This document shows positions 1 to 11,449 of a stretch of DNA of 64,000 bases, in pieces; position 1 is the stretch's first letter, and every line of letters begins with the position of its first letter. The stretch comes from Tenebrio molitor (taxonomy: Eukaryota > Arthropoda > Insecta > Coleoptera > Tenebrionidae), in contig NC_091046.1 of NCBI RefSeq assembly GCF_963966145.1, forward strand, positions 11,718,001 through 11,782,000. Direction: 5' to 3'. The position numbers and the translations under genes are program-made. Below the pieces are notes generated by a model. The model saw nothing but the letters and a program-made list of their open reading frames with translations. It searched no databases and was not told the DNA's origin.

Positions 1-744
1 TGGCTTTGACTTTATTTTTTAAAAAACAACAAAGCCAATTTTATGAACTTTTCAATTGCACACCTGTTACCTACCTATATTATATGTATTTCGTAGATCC
101 TTGCCGGTCTTCCATTTTATATTAAGCAGTGTTGAGCAAAAGTATAGTACGGTTTTGTTCATGGGGTATATGGGGTAAAATCAGATAAAGAAAATATTTT
201 GTTTTGTTCGAACTGAGTTTGGGATTTTGAAATAGGCATATTTTTGTTGTTTTAGGTATCATCATCCGAGATGACGACGACCAAACATGCAGTTTTAGCA
301 CTCTTTATTATATTCTATATTTTAATACAAACGAAATACCTATGAAATGAAAACGTCAATAACAGTGAATGGTTATTGAATTTGTGGGCATTTCTATCCA
401 AAAAAACAATCAAAAATTGACTGTTTTGTTCAAAAATGTATTTCAACCAATATAAACTTTTAACACTGAAACGGGTTACCTCTACTTGTAGTTTAAGTTA
501 TTCGAGCAAATGAACCTAGTCATATGATGGCAATTTCACTAAGATAACCTGAGTAACGTGTACATTTTGTTGTTGTTTTTTGTTGCTGCACCATTTTAAT
601 AATCAGAAGACTCAGAATTATAAGAAAATTTTACTAATAAATAAAGATATTACCAAAACCCCACAATTATTTATAATTATTAACTAAGGGATTTTTCCTT
701 ATTCCTGTTTCATTTGTTCCTTGGATTGACCACGGTGGCACCGG
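1..744. other. AT-rich stretch without recognisable gene
   Basis: I see no coding potential, RNA gene or clear terminal repeats here. The sequence is AT-rich with short poly-A and poly-T tracts. It lies next to a decayed transposase and is probably old transposon-derived or neutral intergenic DNA. Confidence 0.5.
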
Positions 745-1506
745 TCAAGTGAAAATACATCTTTTTCAAGTGTTCCAAACATATTTAGTTGGACTACAAT
801 CCGGCAAACAGACCTACAGACCAATGTATTTGGTCAGTAATTTATATGTAGATCTATTGATCCCCAAGTTTTCCTAGATGTGGTCGAACATTATAAACCA
901 TAAACCACTTCTTTCTGCTGGTTATGAAGGCACTATGGACTGTACACTGTACAGTCATCGTGATCCCTTCCAAAGAACTACTGCGCATTAACTTTTGGTC
1001 CACACGACTAGTATGTAGCATTTATTCTTGCCCAAATCATCAAAGTGCCGCTTTCATATGGTGGTCGTTCTCTAACAAATTGTGGATTATTTCTTGTTTC
1101 ACGTTAACGTCCGATCAAATTACGCCAATCAGGTCGTATGCTGAATATGGGCTCTTCACTTAAGGATACATAGGTACTTGAATCCGGTTTTCATGTGTCC
1201 AGTTACGCTGTTCTTGCTTCAATTTTCTCAGGGCCCTTTCATAAATTGAACAAAGTAAAGCATAAACTTCCACTGTGAAATTTGTTTCGAAGCGAGGTAA
1301 TGGTAAGCCCAAGTAATGATAAATATTGGTCATCCTCTAAAGTTGTTGCTGATGGTCGATTTTCGTCCTGTCTTCTCGAACATTTCCATATGTCTAAGAG
1401 CGAATCCAACATCCAGAAATCACATTTTCTAAAACTTTTCTTTCTTAGACCACAACCTAATGCGCTTGACGAGCTTTTAATCTTCCGATGGCTCTCCAAG
1501 CTGTGA
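745..1506 (-). pseudogene. Decayed Tc1/mariner-type transposase
   Basis: Read on the minus strand in shifting frames, this stretch resembles a Tc1/mariner transposase from its DNA-binding part to its catalytic core. Near 1310-1370 the peptide ENRPSATTLEDDQYLSLL resembles the GRPR..T..EDRY region between the helix-turn-helix motifs. Near 1014-1106 the piece NNPQFVRERPPYESGTLMIW resembles the segment before the second catalytic Asp. Near 767-810 the piece DCSPTKYVWNT resembles the SPDLNPIEHVW motif. Order and orientation match the family, but several stops and frameshifts interrupt it, so it cannot encode a working enzyme. I could not delimit terminal repeats. Confidence 0.65.
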
Positions 1507-2238
1507 ATTCAGGCAAATCATGCCAATCAATCATTTTTACCACTCACAATATTTAAAAAATAATACTCGCTGCACATTATTATTGGATTAGCTGAACAAT
1601 TTGCATGCCATTATTCCCTCTTCTGAACAAAAGACATCAAATCAAGTTTTATCAAGTTAAAAGTAATACCTACATACATGTTTTAAGAAGCTATCAACTA
1701 GGTACTTGTAAAGAGTTATTAAAGCTTATGTACCAACATAATACAAAAATTAGGTATGTATTAAGTTTTTTTAAAGTAATTTCTCAAAAATCTTATAATT
1801 TAACTTAACCTTAAACTTTTTTGTTACTGTTCCCGGTGTTAGACTTTTGAAAACATATTTACTCAATGTGAAAAACCACTTTTAGAAATTTTAGACTATG
1901 GAGATTTTTTTAAAAAGACAGATTGTACCATCGATTAGCAGAAAAGAACTGGTAGAGAGAAAATTTTGTGCCTGTAAATAGATATTTTTGACAAATGAAT
2001 TTTCATTGATAAAAGTGACAACAATAATTTTTAAATAAAAGATGCCGAATTTAACTCCTCACCAGAAAGCTATAATAGAAAGTAGATTGGGGGATGGTGC
2101 AACAATAATAAGATATAGGTATAGCAGCAAAATTAAATGTAAATAAAAACAAAATGATGCAAGATATTCTGCCATAATAAGGCAAATTTTCATGTCATAC
2201 TTTACTGACGTATAATAGGTACATAACCTAAATTTATA
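1507..2238. other. No gene recognised
   Basis: AT-rich sequence between a dead transposase and a MITE. Short open frames exist, but none has recognisable similarity or convincing coding character. Confidence 0.45.
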
Positions 2239-2771
2239 CTGGGTGCCCCAAAATTCGCGGAACAACTCAATGAGGCAATGTCAACTCATGTTAGAAAATG
2301 ATGAGAAAAATAATAAAAAAATTCTATACCTCTTAGATTTGAAGATATGGGGGCTCAAAAGGTGCAGCTTTGATCTCATTTATTTTAAATATTAAAAAAG
2401 ATTTTGACTATTTGTCTTTTACTAGCCGGTGGCCTAATAATTCTGAACGATTGTGATCAGGTTTGCAATTATTTTCTTCATTATTTCCAGCATTTCCGAG
2501 TAGTAATTTTATGTTCGTTTTATCTCAAATAGTGTACGGCAACATGGCTTTGATTTTTCCCTCTCATTTCCATGGATACAAAAAAATTAAATATTTGCAG
2601 ACTATTGGGATGCATAGAATGTTTTTAAATGTTGCCACATTTATTGTAACGAATAGGTCCACATCTTCTACAAAAAAGACGATTGATTTTTTTTAAACAT
2701 TTTTACCTGATATCTTAATGACTACTTACCAACATACTACTACGTTGTTCCGCGAATTTTGGGGCACCCAG
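2239..2771. mobile_element. MITE family A, complete copy (533 bp)
   Basis: Both ends carry CTGGGTGCCCCAAAATTCGC in inverted orientation, continuing as GGAACAAC, and the element is flanked by TA on both sides. That is the target duplication expected for Tc1/mariner-type insertion. There is no coding region. Related copies lie at 13923-14295, 15243-15761, 16153-16484 and 58163-58316, so it is a dispersed family. This is the only copy in the window with both termini intact. Confidence 0.85.
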
Positions 2772-3218
2772 TATTTACGCCATGTAAAAATTGGAATTTT
2801 GGAAGGATCTAAAAGCAACACCTTGTACCAGTTTTTTTTTTGCTATCCGATGGTACCTACCCTATAGGTACTTAAATCGTTAAACACAACTGGAGAGTTA
2901 TCCCTAAATAATAATAAGCTAAATGTACTACCAATGTTAAAAAACCCGAAATAGCTAACCGCAAGAGAAAGATTTCTACAAATTGTTAGAAATACCAGAT
3001 GTAGAGTACTTCTTTTCTCCACGACTAGGTATTAAAGAATGAATGCATTCTTGTTGGATATACAACGAAAGAATGATATAAATTCCGCACCCAGTGATAG
3101 AATGTACTGAAACTCGTAGTTGTCGCCCAATTACATCCCTCGTATTTTCATTCTATCACAGGCAGATCATCAATCAGATGCGTTTGTAAACAGTAAGTCG
3201 CGCATCGAAACGAGGCAA
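2772..3218. other. No gene recognised
   Basis: Non-coding AT-rich sequence between MITE family A and a palindrome. A short inverted pair (GTGATAGAATG near 3096, CATTCTATCAC near 3150) suggests another eroded inverted-repeat element. Confidence 0.4.
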
Positions 3219-3352
3219 GAGTGTATAGTCTTCAATTCGCGTATAATGGCTATTCACTAGGACGATTACACCACTCGCCTACGGCTCGTGTTGGAATTTT
3301 CATCCTCTTGAATAATAGCCGTCATTATACGCTTGTTGAAGCATGTACTATT
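3219..3352. repeat. Near-palindromic foldback element
   Basis: The left arm contains CGCGTATAATGGCTATTCA and the right arm TGAATAATAGCCGTCATTAT followed by ACGC. They pair across a short GC-richer centre (CTCGCCTACGGCTCG). A single strand would fold into a hairpin of about 130 nt. The GC-rich palindromic centre is like those of the repeats at 33776, 51790 and 53841. Confidence 0.6.
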
Positions 3353-3431
3353 TTTTTTTTTTTTAGGTTTCCTATTTTAAAAGTTTGATGTAATGGGAAG
3401 TGAATAATTTGTTTTTAGAATCCAGTCGATT

Positions 3432-3577
3432 AGTGAAGGGACATTAGGTGGGGATGCGCATCAACGCTATTTCCTTGGACTGTTCTGTGGTTCGACCGGT
3501 ATAGTAAATAAGAGTGGTTGCTATTGGTTGGATATTTGGACCGCGCAAGTTTGACCCACCAAATGTCCCTTCACTGG
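3432..3577. mobile_element. Short MITE family G, copy 1
   Basis: An element of about 146 bp bounded by GTGAAGGGACATTAGGTGGG and its imperfect inverse CCCACCAAATGTCCCTTCAC. A second diverged copy is at 52131-52280 and shares the internal stretch TTGGTTGGATATTTGGACC. It has no coding capacity. Confidence 0.75.
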
Positions 3578-3626
3578 TTTCTACATAAATGTCGAAACAT
3601 TTTATCACTGATATTAGTTGTAAAGA

Positions 3627-3811
3627 GCGATCAAATTAATTTGTAATCGAGTTATCCACGAATCCCAAATCGTATGTCGTTTCTTGAACTCAACGCTCCA
3701 ATAAACACAGCTTGAAACACAGGTATATCTCTGCATACCTATCAATCGTAAAAGACATACGGATTCAAGTCCATGATGACTCGATTACAAATTAACTTGA
3801 TCGTTCGATAT
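3627..3811. mobile_element. Foldback MITE family D, copy 1
   Basis: An inverted-repeat element of about 185 bp whose arms read GCGATCAAATTAATTTGTAA and, inverted, TTACAAATTAACTTGATCG. Most of its length is palindromic. Other copies are at 40934-41123 and, interrupted by a second transposon, at 7272-8090. Confidence 0.75.
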
Positions 3812-4698
3812 CTATATGGGTACTTGATTTTGGGTACAATGCTTAGATCTTTGCACAGGGAAACAAAAGTAACAACAGAAATATAATATCTATAATAATC
3901 CATTTTTTTGACAAGTCGGAAGGTATACCGGGTGTAGAATTGGTTTACGAGACATAGGATTTTCCATGTTAGCCATGAAATTTGACTTTTAAAATACTAC
4001 ACTGAAAAAAATTGTATTAATTTTGCGTTGTCGAATTTTCATTAAAAATGAAAATTTACTTTATTTTTAAGGTAATATTGATGTAGAATTATATTTTCGA
4101 CATAAAATAATAATATTGAACTAACAATTTCCTTAAAAACATTATTTTTGATTGAAAAGTATAAATCTACAGTATAACTTTACCTCTATTTTTAATTTTA
4201 ATTTATTTTACTAATTTTACGTTTCAAAATTCAAACAAAATAGTAAAATTACCTCAATTCGTACTGGAATCGATCGTTTAATGAGCATGCGTGTTACGCA
4301 CTGACAAAACCGCCTCTGACCGCCAGAAAATCGAGGTGTTATCATTAGTTTTAATAGTGCTTTTCCATTACTATTCTCGAAAGTACAGGTAAGTATGTAC
4401 AATAATATTACAATAAGTACTAATTCATTAACCTAAGTTTTGCGTGTTGTTGGTATTGTGTTGTGGAGAGTTGCAAGTTGAACATAAATATTTGCATGGT
4501 TTCGAACATAACCTCCACTAACAACTTCAGACCTATACTATTTTCAAACTAGGAAGTCTGGTCAGTTGTTAAAATGTCAAAACACCAAAAGGACTAATCA
4601 GGATGCAGGGTGGAGATGGGTTCGTTTTTCCGTAAGAACAGTGATAAACGAAAGTCAACCTTACAGTCACTGGTACTGACTGTTATAATTTATTCTTT

Positions 4699-5008
4699 AC
4701 TATAGTATTGCCGTTATAACTTTTTATCTGCTCCGCCCACTAAAATTGACCAATCAGAATCAAAGCCAGATTCAATCTGTACAACTTTTCATCACATTTG
4801 CCACGTAAAAAAGTTAAGGTTTGAATTTTGCTGTCAAGTCCACAATTATTGTTTTAGGTTTTAAAAAATAAAATGTCATTAAGACAATTCGAATGTCAGA
4901 AATTTTTACTGTGTAAATCAGATCGTCTTAACAACCTATTTGATTGGTAACTAAGAAAATGAAATGAGCGGGGCAGATAAAATGTTACGTTGTCCTTAGT
5001 ATAGTATT
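4699..5008. mobile_element. Nested MITE inside family B element
   Basis: The left end TACTATAGTATTGCCGTTAT and the right end TGTCCTTAGTATAGTATT are imperfect inverted repeats that continue inward through TTTTATCTGC(T/C)CCGC. About 310 bp, non-coding, wholly inside the 3928-6646 element. Confidence 0.6.
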
Positions 5009-5297
5009 ATGTTTTTGTAGGAGAACTAATTTTGTTGAAGAATTTAAAGAAAGTTTTTTTCCGTTCTAAACATTGAGTATAGATAGATTAGTTACTGATG
5101 TTTTTTCTTTGTTTTCATAAATTACTGTATATCTACATAATTTTTCGAAAAATTTATATACGTAATATATAAGTAATATTTTGTATAACACAGTAGTTAT
5201 AATCAAAATAAAGTTTATTTATTTAAATTCTTTTTCTTTCATTCAAAATATGAACCTGATGTCTACTGTGTGAAAAAATTTTGCAAATTTTGAAGTA

Positions 5298-5528
5298 CCG
5301 GGTGATCAAGAAGGACTGTTTAAGTTGGCAGTACAATTAAGAAAATTTTTTAATTCGGTTATTTATAACACTGCAACCGGATATGTTTTGTTGGTTTATT
5401 TGACAAATATCTGATGTAGGTATAGCATTAACAACGACAAGCCATCAACAACCGAAAGTTACTCCTGTTATACGATTTAAAATACAATTCAGTGTTACCA
5501 ACATAAACAGTCCTATTTGATCACCCCG
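5298..5528. mobile_element. MITE family C, copy 1 (nested)
   Basis: Starts CCGGGTGATCAAGAAGGACT and ends with the imperfect inverse (AGTCCTATTTGATCACCCCG), with TA on both sides. A closely similar copy is at 61271-61505. About 231 bp, no coding region. It lies inside the larger family B element, so it inserted later. Confidence 0.8.
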
Positions 5529-5623
5529 TAGAATATTATTTTTTTGTTCGACACTTATGTGAACGGATTTTGATAAATTTGACAACTTGTCAAAACAAAA
5601 CGTCAAGCTAATTTAAAAAATTT

Positions 5624-5775
5624 TCAGCGATTTGAAGCCTTGAGGAGGGGTTTCGTCAAACAAAAAAACGTTGTATTTAGCTCGTTCTTGTGTAATTTGG
5701 GCTTTTTTTGGCATGAGTGGGCCAGTTTAAAACTCGAGTGAAACGAACTCGTTAAATCAACTACTATTATTATAC
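5624..5775 (-). repeat. Repeat family F, partial copy
   Basis: Shares the blocks TGTAATTTGGGCTTTTTTGG, GAGTGGGCCAGTTTAAAAC and CGAGTGAAACGA with copies at 8258-8530, 18364-18495 and 35654-35880. Some copies contain a CCCCTTAAAGGCTCC palindrome. Non-coding dispersed repeat of unknown class. Confidence 0.65.
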
Positions 5776-6646
5776 ATATACATAAATAATGTGATTTTTT
5801 TTTGAACAAATAATTTCCAAGGTTATTAAAACAATTAGAAACTTCTTCAGAAACAAATTACAAGTGGATTGTTTCTATTCACAGTAAAATTACTTGATAA
5901 AATCAATGTTCTGTTTCAAATTTACCTAGTAAATATTTTGGGTCTAGTAAAATCATTTTTATTATTACCTTTTAAAATTACTATTTTCTCTAATTTTACC
6001 CTTTAAAATTAAAATATTTTGTAAATTTAAAAAGCAAAAATACAGTCCTGCTTTGTAATTTCGCTTATCGAAAATATTGTAAAATGTAATTTTACTATTT
6101 TCTAAAAAATTACCCTACGGATAATGGGTAAAAGAATTTCACCTAATCCGTACTGTAAAATTTTTTTACGGTGTATCTATTTGTCGGATGGTTTCTCTAT
6201 TATTTAATTGTCTTTTGATTTGCCTTTCAAATGAAGTCGTACTCCTGAACAGGATGAATGAAAAGGTGTCTTCCATTAAATGCTCAATCTTCTCTACAAT
6301 TCTTCCAATTGTTTCTGTGGCAGAAATTGATCGGTCTGGGAAACCTGAAGCAAATATTGCTTGGAAGTTGCTTAAAAAAGATCCTCCATAATAACATTTA
6401 AAGAAAGAAATACAATTTCATGCTTAGTAGTACTTTTGACTGTTTTTGTATCAACTTCTTTCTTGCCTTTCTTTCAGTACCACAAGATGTTAGAAAAAAA
6501 GTAAGACTGAAATTAGACGGTAATTTTAATTCTCTCCAACTTTCATTTTAACTATTTTGCCGTAAAATTATTAGGGGAGCCAATAATTGAAACTCTTTAT
6601 TTTTACATGTAAAATCCTATGTCTCGTAAACCAATTCTACACCCGG

Positions 6647-7271
6647 TATAAGTAGATATATTGATTTTGGCAGTACAGGCTTTCATTATTTATTAGAAAC
6701 AGAGATTCAGCTAACGTCGCTATTAAGTTGTTCATATGATTTTAGACTTTAGAGTGTGGTAAAATTTAGTTACTATTTGGGGTGATTCCGCGAAATTGGC
6801 CATAATTTGATTGATCAAATTACTCATCACTTGGTTTGAGGAACGTAAAATAAAATGACTTCTATCAATCACAAGAGAATTTTTTATTAAACTCTTTGTA
6901 ATTATAATCAACAATCATTAAAAATGCATTCTTATAACGCTAAAACGTAGGTAGGTATGTAATAGAAAAATTATTTCATGGCCAGTTCATCTGGGACGTA
7001 AGAAGTAGCTAGATGGCCATACAATTGCGAGTGATATGCCCAATTTAGGAAACAGTCCATTTTCTCTTTCCTGTTTGTTCTTTATCCTTGATAAGATTCA
7101 GTTTTATTTTGTTTCATTAGTACATGTACCAGTGGGATGACGAAGACGTAGGTATTCTCATTCCTTAGAACGTCCTTTGCATGTTCTACTATACTTTCTT
7201 GAGTCCATTCGCTACGCATTGAAACAACTTGGCGTTTGTATTTGGTCGAGATCTGAAATGAAATAAATATC
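6647..7271. other. No gene recognised
   Basis: AT-rich sequence between two transposon insertions. Short open frames here have no recognisable similarity. Confidence 0.4.
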
Positions 7272-7342
7272 AAGCGATCAAATTAGTTTGATATCGAGTC
7301 ATTCATGGATTTGAATCCGTATGTCTTTTGCAATTGATATGT

Positions 7343-7986
7343 CTACACTTTCTCCAATTGTAGTTCAGAAAGTAACAGCTTAATTTCAGAAACTATCAAA
7401 TGTAGTTCAGATTAGTAAGATGTATTTCAAAATATGTTAATTGTATTTCAGAAATGTAAAATGCATTTCAGAATGTGTTAATTGTATTTCGGAAAAGTTA
7501 AATGAACTTCAGAAAAGGTGAATTCTATTTAAGAAAATATCATTTGTATTTCAGAAAGTAATAATTGCGTTTGGGACCGTTTTCTCCGATGCTTATCCCA
7601 TCGAAAATATATGGTCAAAAATTAAGACATGCAAAACTCATTTCAGGGTTCCACAAATTAGAGGCATTAGCGTTGTCGAACAAAGACTTCTTTACTTGGA
7701 ACAAAATCATTGATTTGGCAAGGAAATTGTGCAAGTAGGGTATTGACAGTGCCGTGTTACCATATTGTTTACGTAGAAATACTGTTAAAATTCACTTTTT
7801 CCTGAAAATATCACGCAACTTTTCAATAAACTTTGTTATTGTATTAATAAAATATTATAATTATTTGTTTACCTACAAAGTTCTCGGTAATATGCATTCT
7901 GAAATACAAAAGAGACTTTCTGATTTACAAATGATATTTTCTGAATTTCATGACGTTTTCTGAAATACAATTGGAAAAGGTGTAGA
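7343..7986. mobile_element. TIR transposon with arrayed subterminal repeats
   Basis: The termini are CTACACTTTCTCCAATTGTA and its inverse, TACAATTGGAAAAGGTGTAG. Just inside each end is a run of diverged 12-13 bp motifs of the type TGTATTTCAGAAA, at least eight at the left and three or four inverted at the right. Such subterminal arrays are typical transposase-binding regions. The core holds a decayed transposase end (7586-7722). It inserted into a family D repeat, so it is the younger of the two. Confidence 0.75.
7586..7722 (+). pseudogene. C-terminal fragment of Tc1/mariner-like transposase
   Basis: An open stretch reads SDAYPIENIWSKIKT and runs on to a stop at about 7710. The PIENIWSKIK segment matches the conserved PIE.(L/V)W...K motif that precedes the last catalytic acidic residue in Tc1/mariner transposases. 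The upstream catalytic domain is absent, leaving a relic inside a TIR element. Confidence 0.55.
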
Positions 7987-8257
7987 TGCAACCTATGTTG
8001 CAAGCTGTGTTTATAAGAGCGTGGAGTTCGTAACGACATACGATTTCGGATTCATGGATAACTTGATTACAAATTAATTTGATCGCTTTTTATAATTGAT
8101 ATTGTATTATACTTTCATTTACTTTATTGTTATAACCCGTACTTAACACTTATCCTACCCCTTTGCGCTGGATGCACATACCTGTCTTATCTTGCGAGAA
8201 ATATATGTACATACCTACCTATCTACTAATCATTTAAACATGGAAAACACAAGGAAA

Positions 8258-8530
8258 GATAATAGTAGTTTATTTAATGAGTTCGTACGTAAATTCGGCC
8301 TGTTTTCTCACAAGTGGGCCATTTTTAAACGCGAGTGAAACGAGGCCCACGAGTGCCAAAAACGCCCAATTTACACACGAACGAGTTGAATACAACGTTT
8401 TTTTGTTCGACGAGCCCCTTAAAGGCTCCAAAACGCTTAAAATTTTTAAAAAAAGTTGTGACATTTATCAAAATCCGTTCACACAGGAGAAAAAAATCTC
8501 AAATTCTGGCAGTGTTGAACATAAAATAAA
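8258..8530 (+). repeat. Repeat family F, copy 2
   Basis: Begins TAATAGTAGTTTATTTAATG and contains the family F blocks with GAGTGAAACGAGG and the CCCCTTAAAGGCTCC palindrome. It matches 35654-35880 over most of its length. The short open frames across it are present only because the repeat is GC-richer, and I do not regard them as genes. Confidence 0.65.
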
Positions 8531-9110
8531 CTTATGTACTTAAATATTTTAACAACTTAAATTTCTAAACAAATTAAGTAGGTAATAGTTTGATAATTTA
8601 ATTTGAAATTAATTTAATTCTTGTTTATTTACTGCAGACGAATAGGGTGCATAGCAGTGCGCTCTTGATACAGATTCGGACTGACTAATTCTTTTTGGTA
8701 GATGAGGATAATAAATTATCCTTATGTTTATAAGAGAAAATATTGGTTATGCGTACCTATAGTGTTTCTCCGTGTATGCTATGTGAGAACTGCACACAGT
8801 TCGATAACGTAGGTAGGTGTACCTATCGTCTTCATGGCAGTAAGCAAAGACAGCTTCCAAATCTCAACTGCAAAGAAAGGATAATCGGTAAAAAAGAAAA
8901 CTAAATACATATTATACGTAGGTACCTATTATCCACCTACAGAAACACAAGTTAAAAATGATTACATATTTACAATGGTACATAAGTCGATAAACAAGTT
9001 CCTTTGTTTATCAGACAGTATTTCTCAAGTTTAATGGAGGTCGGTTAACTTGATTTTTTCATTAATATGACAATAAATCTAATTTTGACGCAATGATGCA
9101 AATGTATAGT
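8531..9110. other. No gene recognised
   Basis: AT-rich non-coding sequence with scattered TACCTACC-type simple motifs. Nothing else identified. Confidence 0.4.
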
Positions 9111-9538
9111 GAACCCAGAACTTAAACGTTTTATGACAGGCAATATCGTTATGAGGTTAAATAGCAGGCAATGGACGTAAATAAACATACCTTTAAGGGC
9201 AGGCGGTATAGTTTTCCCATTTATAATTTGGTTTTATGGCAGTGCAATTGTAATTATTAGGGGCTGGCGTTGTGGTTTTGGCGATAGTGAAGATATTGTA
9301 ACCTGGTCAGACAACAGAGCTTCTTTTACAGTCCTAGGATTTATGGCGGTAGTTGCCTATTGTCGGGGTATTTAACACCCTTACAACAGGGCTGGTAGTA
9401 AAACCAAATTATAAATGGGAAAACTATACCAGGTAGCCTCTCTTGGTCGAAGTGCTCCTCTTCTCACTAGGAGGTGTCAAATACAAATCCGTCGTTATTA
9501 GTATTGCCTATCGTAAAACGTTAGAGTTCTGGATTTAG
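9111..9538. mobile_element. Foldback element with perfect inner inverted repeat
   Basis: The outer arms are imperfect inverted repeats (CCAGAACTTAAACGTTTTAT; GTAAAACGTTAGAGTTCTGG). An inner pair of about 30 bp is perfect: GGTATAGTTTTCCCATTTAT at 9205 and its inverse ending at 9430. The perfect inner pair within a diverged outer pair suggests a younger foldback insertion in an older one, or gene conversion between the arms. Confidence 0.65.
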
Positions 9539-10784
9539 TATACTTATAATACCTACTACGAAAAGATTAGCCACTGCATTTTTACTTAGGTACGTAGGTA
9601 CTTGAACCGTCATGATAAAACAATTTAAAGAATGTATAAGGCGAACCATGTTAAAAATTGATAACCTGATTATTGCTGGAGCGATTTTTCTCAAATTGTT
9701 ACACACTTAACTAAATGAATAATTCATGAGGAAATAGAAAATATGAAGTATTGATAGAAAATTCAGTAATTAATTGTTAACAATTTCTCTCTTTAAATAT
9801 AAAATATGGGTTATTTAAAAAAAAAATGGCTGAAAAACTTATGCACTTGGTTTTCCATGACAACCACCGAACTCTTCCGAACGGCCGTAAATAAAGTTAA
9901 ATTAGCCAACATGATCGCCAACGTCGGGAACAGATCGGCACATGAAGAAGAAGAAGAAAGAAAACATTTAAACTGCCAGTCGAAAGTTCTTACATTATGA
10001 GTTGTTATAGTATTGGCAAAATCAGCTCCACCCGCTCAACTTTTTTCCGTTGTGCATTGACTCTGTAACAAACAATGCTTGATGTATGTATCTTTAACAC
10101 TCAGAAGAACATATTGCTAAAAAAGATGCTGCGTTCTAACGGTGTTATATTAACATTTTTTTTTAACTATCCGTTGGCCTTATTGGTCTACATTTGACGC
10201 ACATGTAATGACATAAAATGTTATGAATGATTTTATAATTTTTATGCCTTTTAACAACAAGACAATAAATAAGTACATACCTACAAATACGTTAATCTAA
10301 AAACTTAGTTGAAAATACATTAAAATGTTCCTGCATTAGTATTAAAGGTAATAAGTATGAACTGCTTAAGTACCTATATAATATCTACCTACCAACATTC
10401 AATTTGTTCTGTATTAGGTATGCCTTTTTTGGGAATAGGTAGGTATAAGATACAAATGTTTTCCTTTTCTAGAATTTGTTTCTGTTAGATATTTGCATAT
10501 AGGGTGCTATATTTGTAAGTGTTTAGAAATACGTTGCAAAAAAAAAGATTTTTAAATGTTTTAAACCGACAAATTCGTCTTTTAAATTGATTGTATTTTT
10601 TTACCCCTATTTTATTTCACATACGTACATACTTAGATGCAGGTACAGGTAAGTACATGTCTACTTATTTGCTGATATTGTGTTAATTATATTTGTGCAA
10701 ATATGTTTTGCGTTGTTTTTGGTACCTCAAGTACCCAGATACCTACAACAACATGTGTAGACTTTTTTAAACAAGGTGTTTCTA
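9539..10784. other. No gene recognised
   Basis: About 1.2 kb of AT-rich sequence with TACCTACC-type simple motifs. The open frame starting at 9806 has low-complexity ends and no similarity I recognise. Confidence 0.4.
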
Positions 10785-11151
10785 CAGTGGAATAAAATGA
10801 TTTTCATCTAGTTACCTTTGCATTACCCTTGTAAAATACGAAATGCCGCTCTACGAAAAAAAGAAAGCCTAACCTCAAAATATATATCCAAATGTGATTT
10901 ATTGCGAAGGGATGATATGAATGCAAACTTGAGATTGAAATTAAAAAGGAGCTAACAAAAGCAAGCATGTTGAAAGTGGCCACCAACGTTTGTTAATTCA
11001 AGTTTGTAAATTGTAACAATTGTCAATTCGGTTGGTGACATTTACTGACAGAACTAATAGTTCGGCACTTCAAAAAAAAAAGTAGAGCGGAATATTTACA
11101 TGTGCAAAAATTCCAAAGCAAACTAGATGAAACTCATTTTGTTCCACACTG
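10785..11151. mobile_element. Mariner-type MITE (367 bp)
   Basis: Starts CAGTGGAATAAAATGATTTT and ends with the imperfect inverse ending CATTTTGTTCCACACTG. TA flanks both ends. The TIRs extend about 70 bp, to GCCGCTCTAC and GTAGAGCGGA. No coding capacity. Confidence 0.75.
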
Positions 11152-11449
11152 TACTTGCCAAAACAGATACACCTTATTTTCAATTTTTTATTCGTTGGGA
11201 GGGTACCTACCTAAAAGGGTAGATAAATGTAATATTTAATATTAGATATTTATTTATATTTACTTATTTTGCAATTGCACACACAACACCTGCAGGCGAT
11301 AGGTATTGAAAAAGTGAATAACGCATGTAACTAAGAAAGTTAATGCGCAAAAGCAACTTTTTTCGCTACTGAAATGTTATAATTTTTTTTTATCCGCTGC
11401 GAATTTTTAATAAACCGGAAAAAAATTTTCCCCGTTCGAAAATTCGTTT

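Larger units (their letters stand above)
3928..6646. mobile_element. 2.7-kb TIR element (family B) hosting nested insertions
   Basis: The outer ends are perfect inverted repeats of about 37 bp (CCGGGTGTAGAATTGGTTTA continuing as CGAGACATAGGATTTT), flanked by TA on both sides. The interior holds at least two smaller complete inverted-repeat elements (4699-5008 and 5298-5528) and a family F fragment (5624-5775). It also has an apparent inner inverted pair (CACTGAAAAAAATTGT near 4002; ACGGTGTATC near 6168). A minus-strand open stretch of about 80 codons at roughly 6170-6410 has no recognised similarity. No full transposase is visible, so it is probably a non-autonomous DNA transposon enlarged by nesting. 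Confidence 0.75.
7272..8090. mobile_element. Family D foldback MITE, copy interrupted by another transposon
   Basis: The two halves of the family D palindrome lie at about 7272-7342 (GCGATCAAATTAGTTTGATA) and 7987-8090 (TTACAAATTAATTTGATCGC). The middle of the repeat has been split by the element at 7343-7986. The uninterrupted copies at 3627-3811 and 40934-41123 show the ancestral join. Confidence 0.75.

Noticed and set aside
8277..8543. Overlapping frames with charged residues
   Set aside because: Lie in a dispersed non-coding repeat (family F) that recurs with frame-disrupting differences elsewhere.
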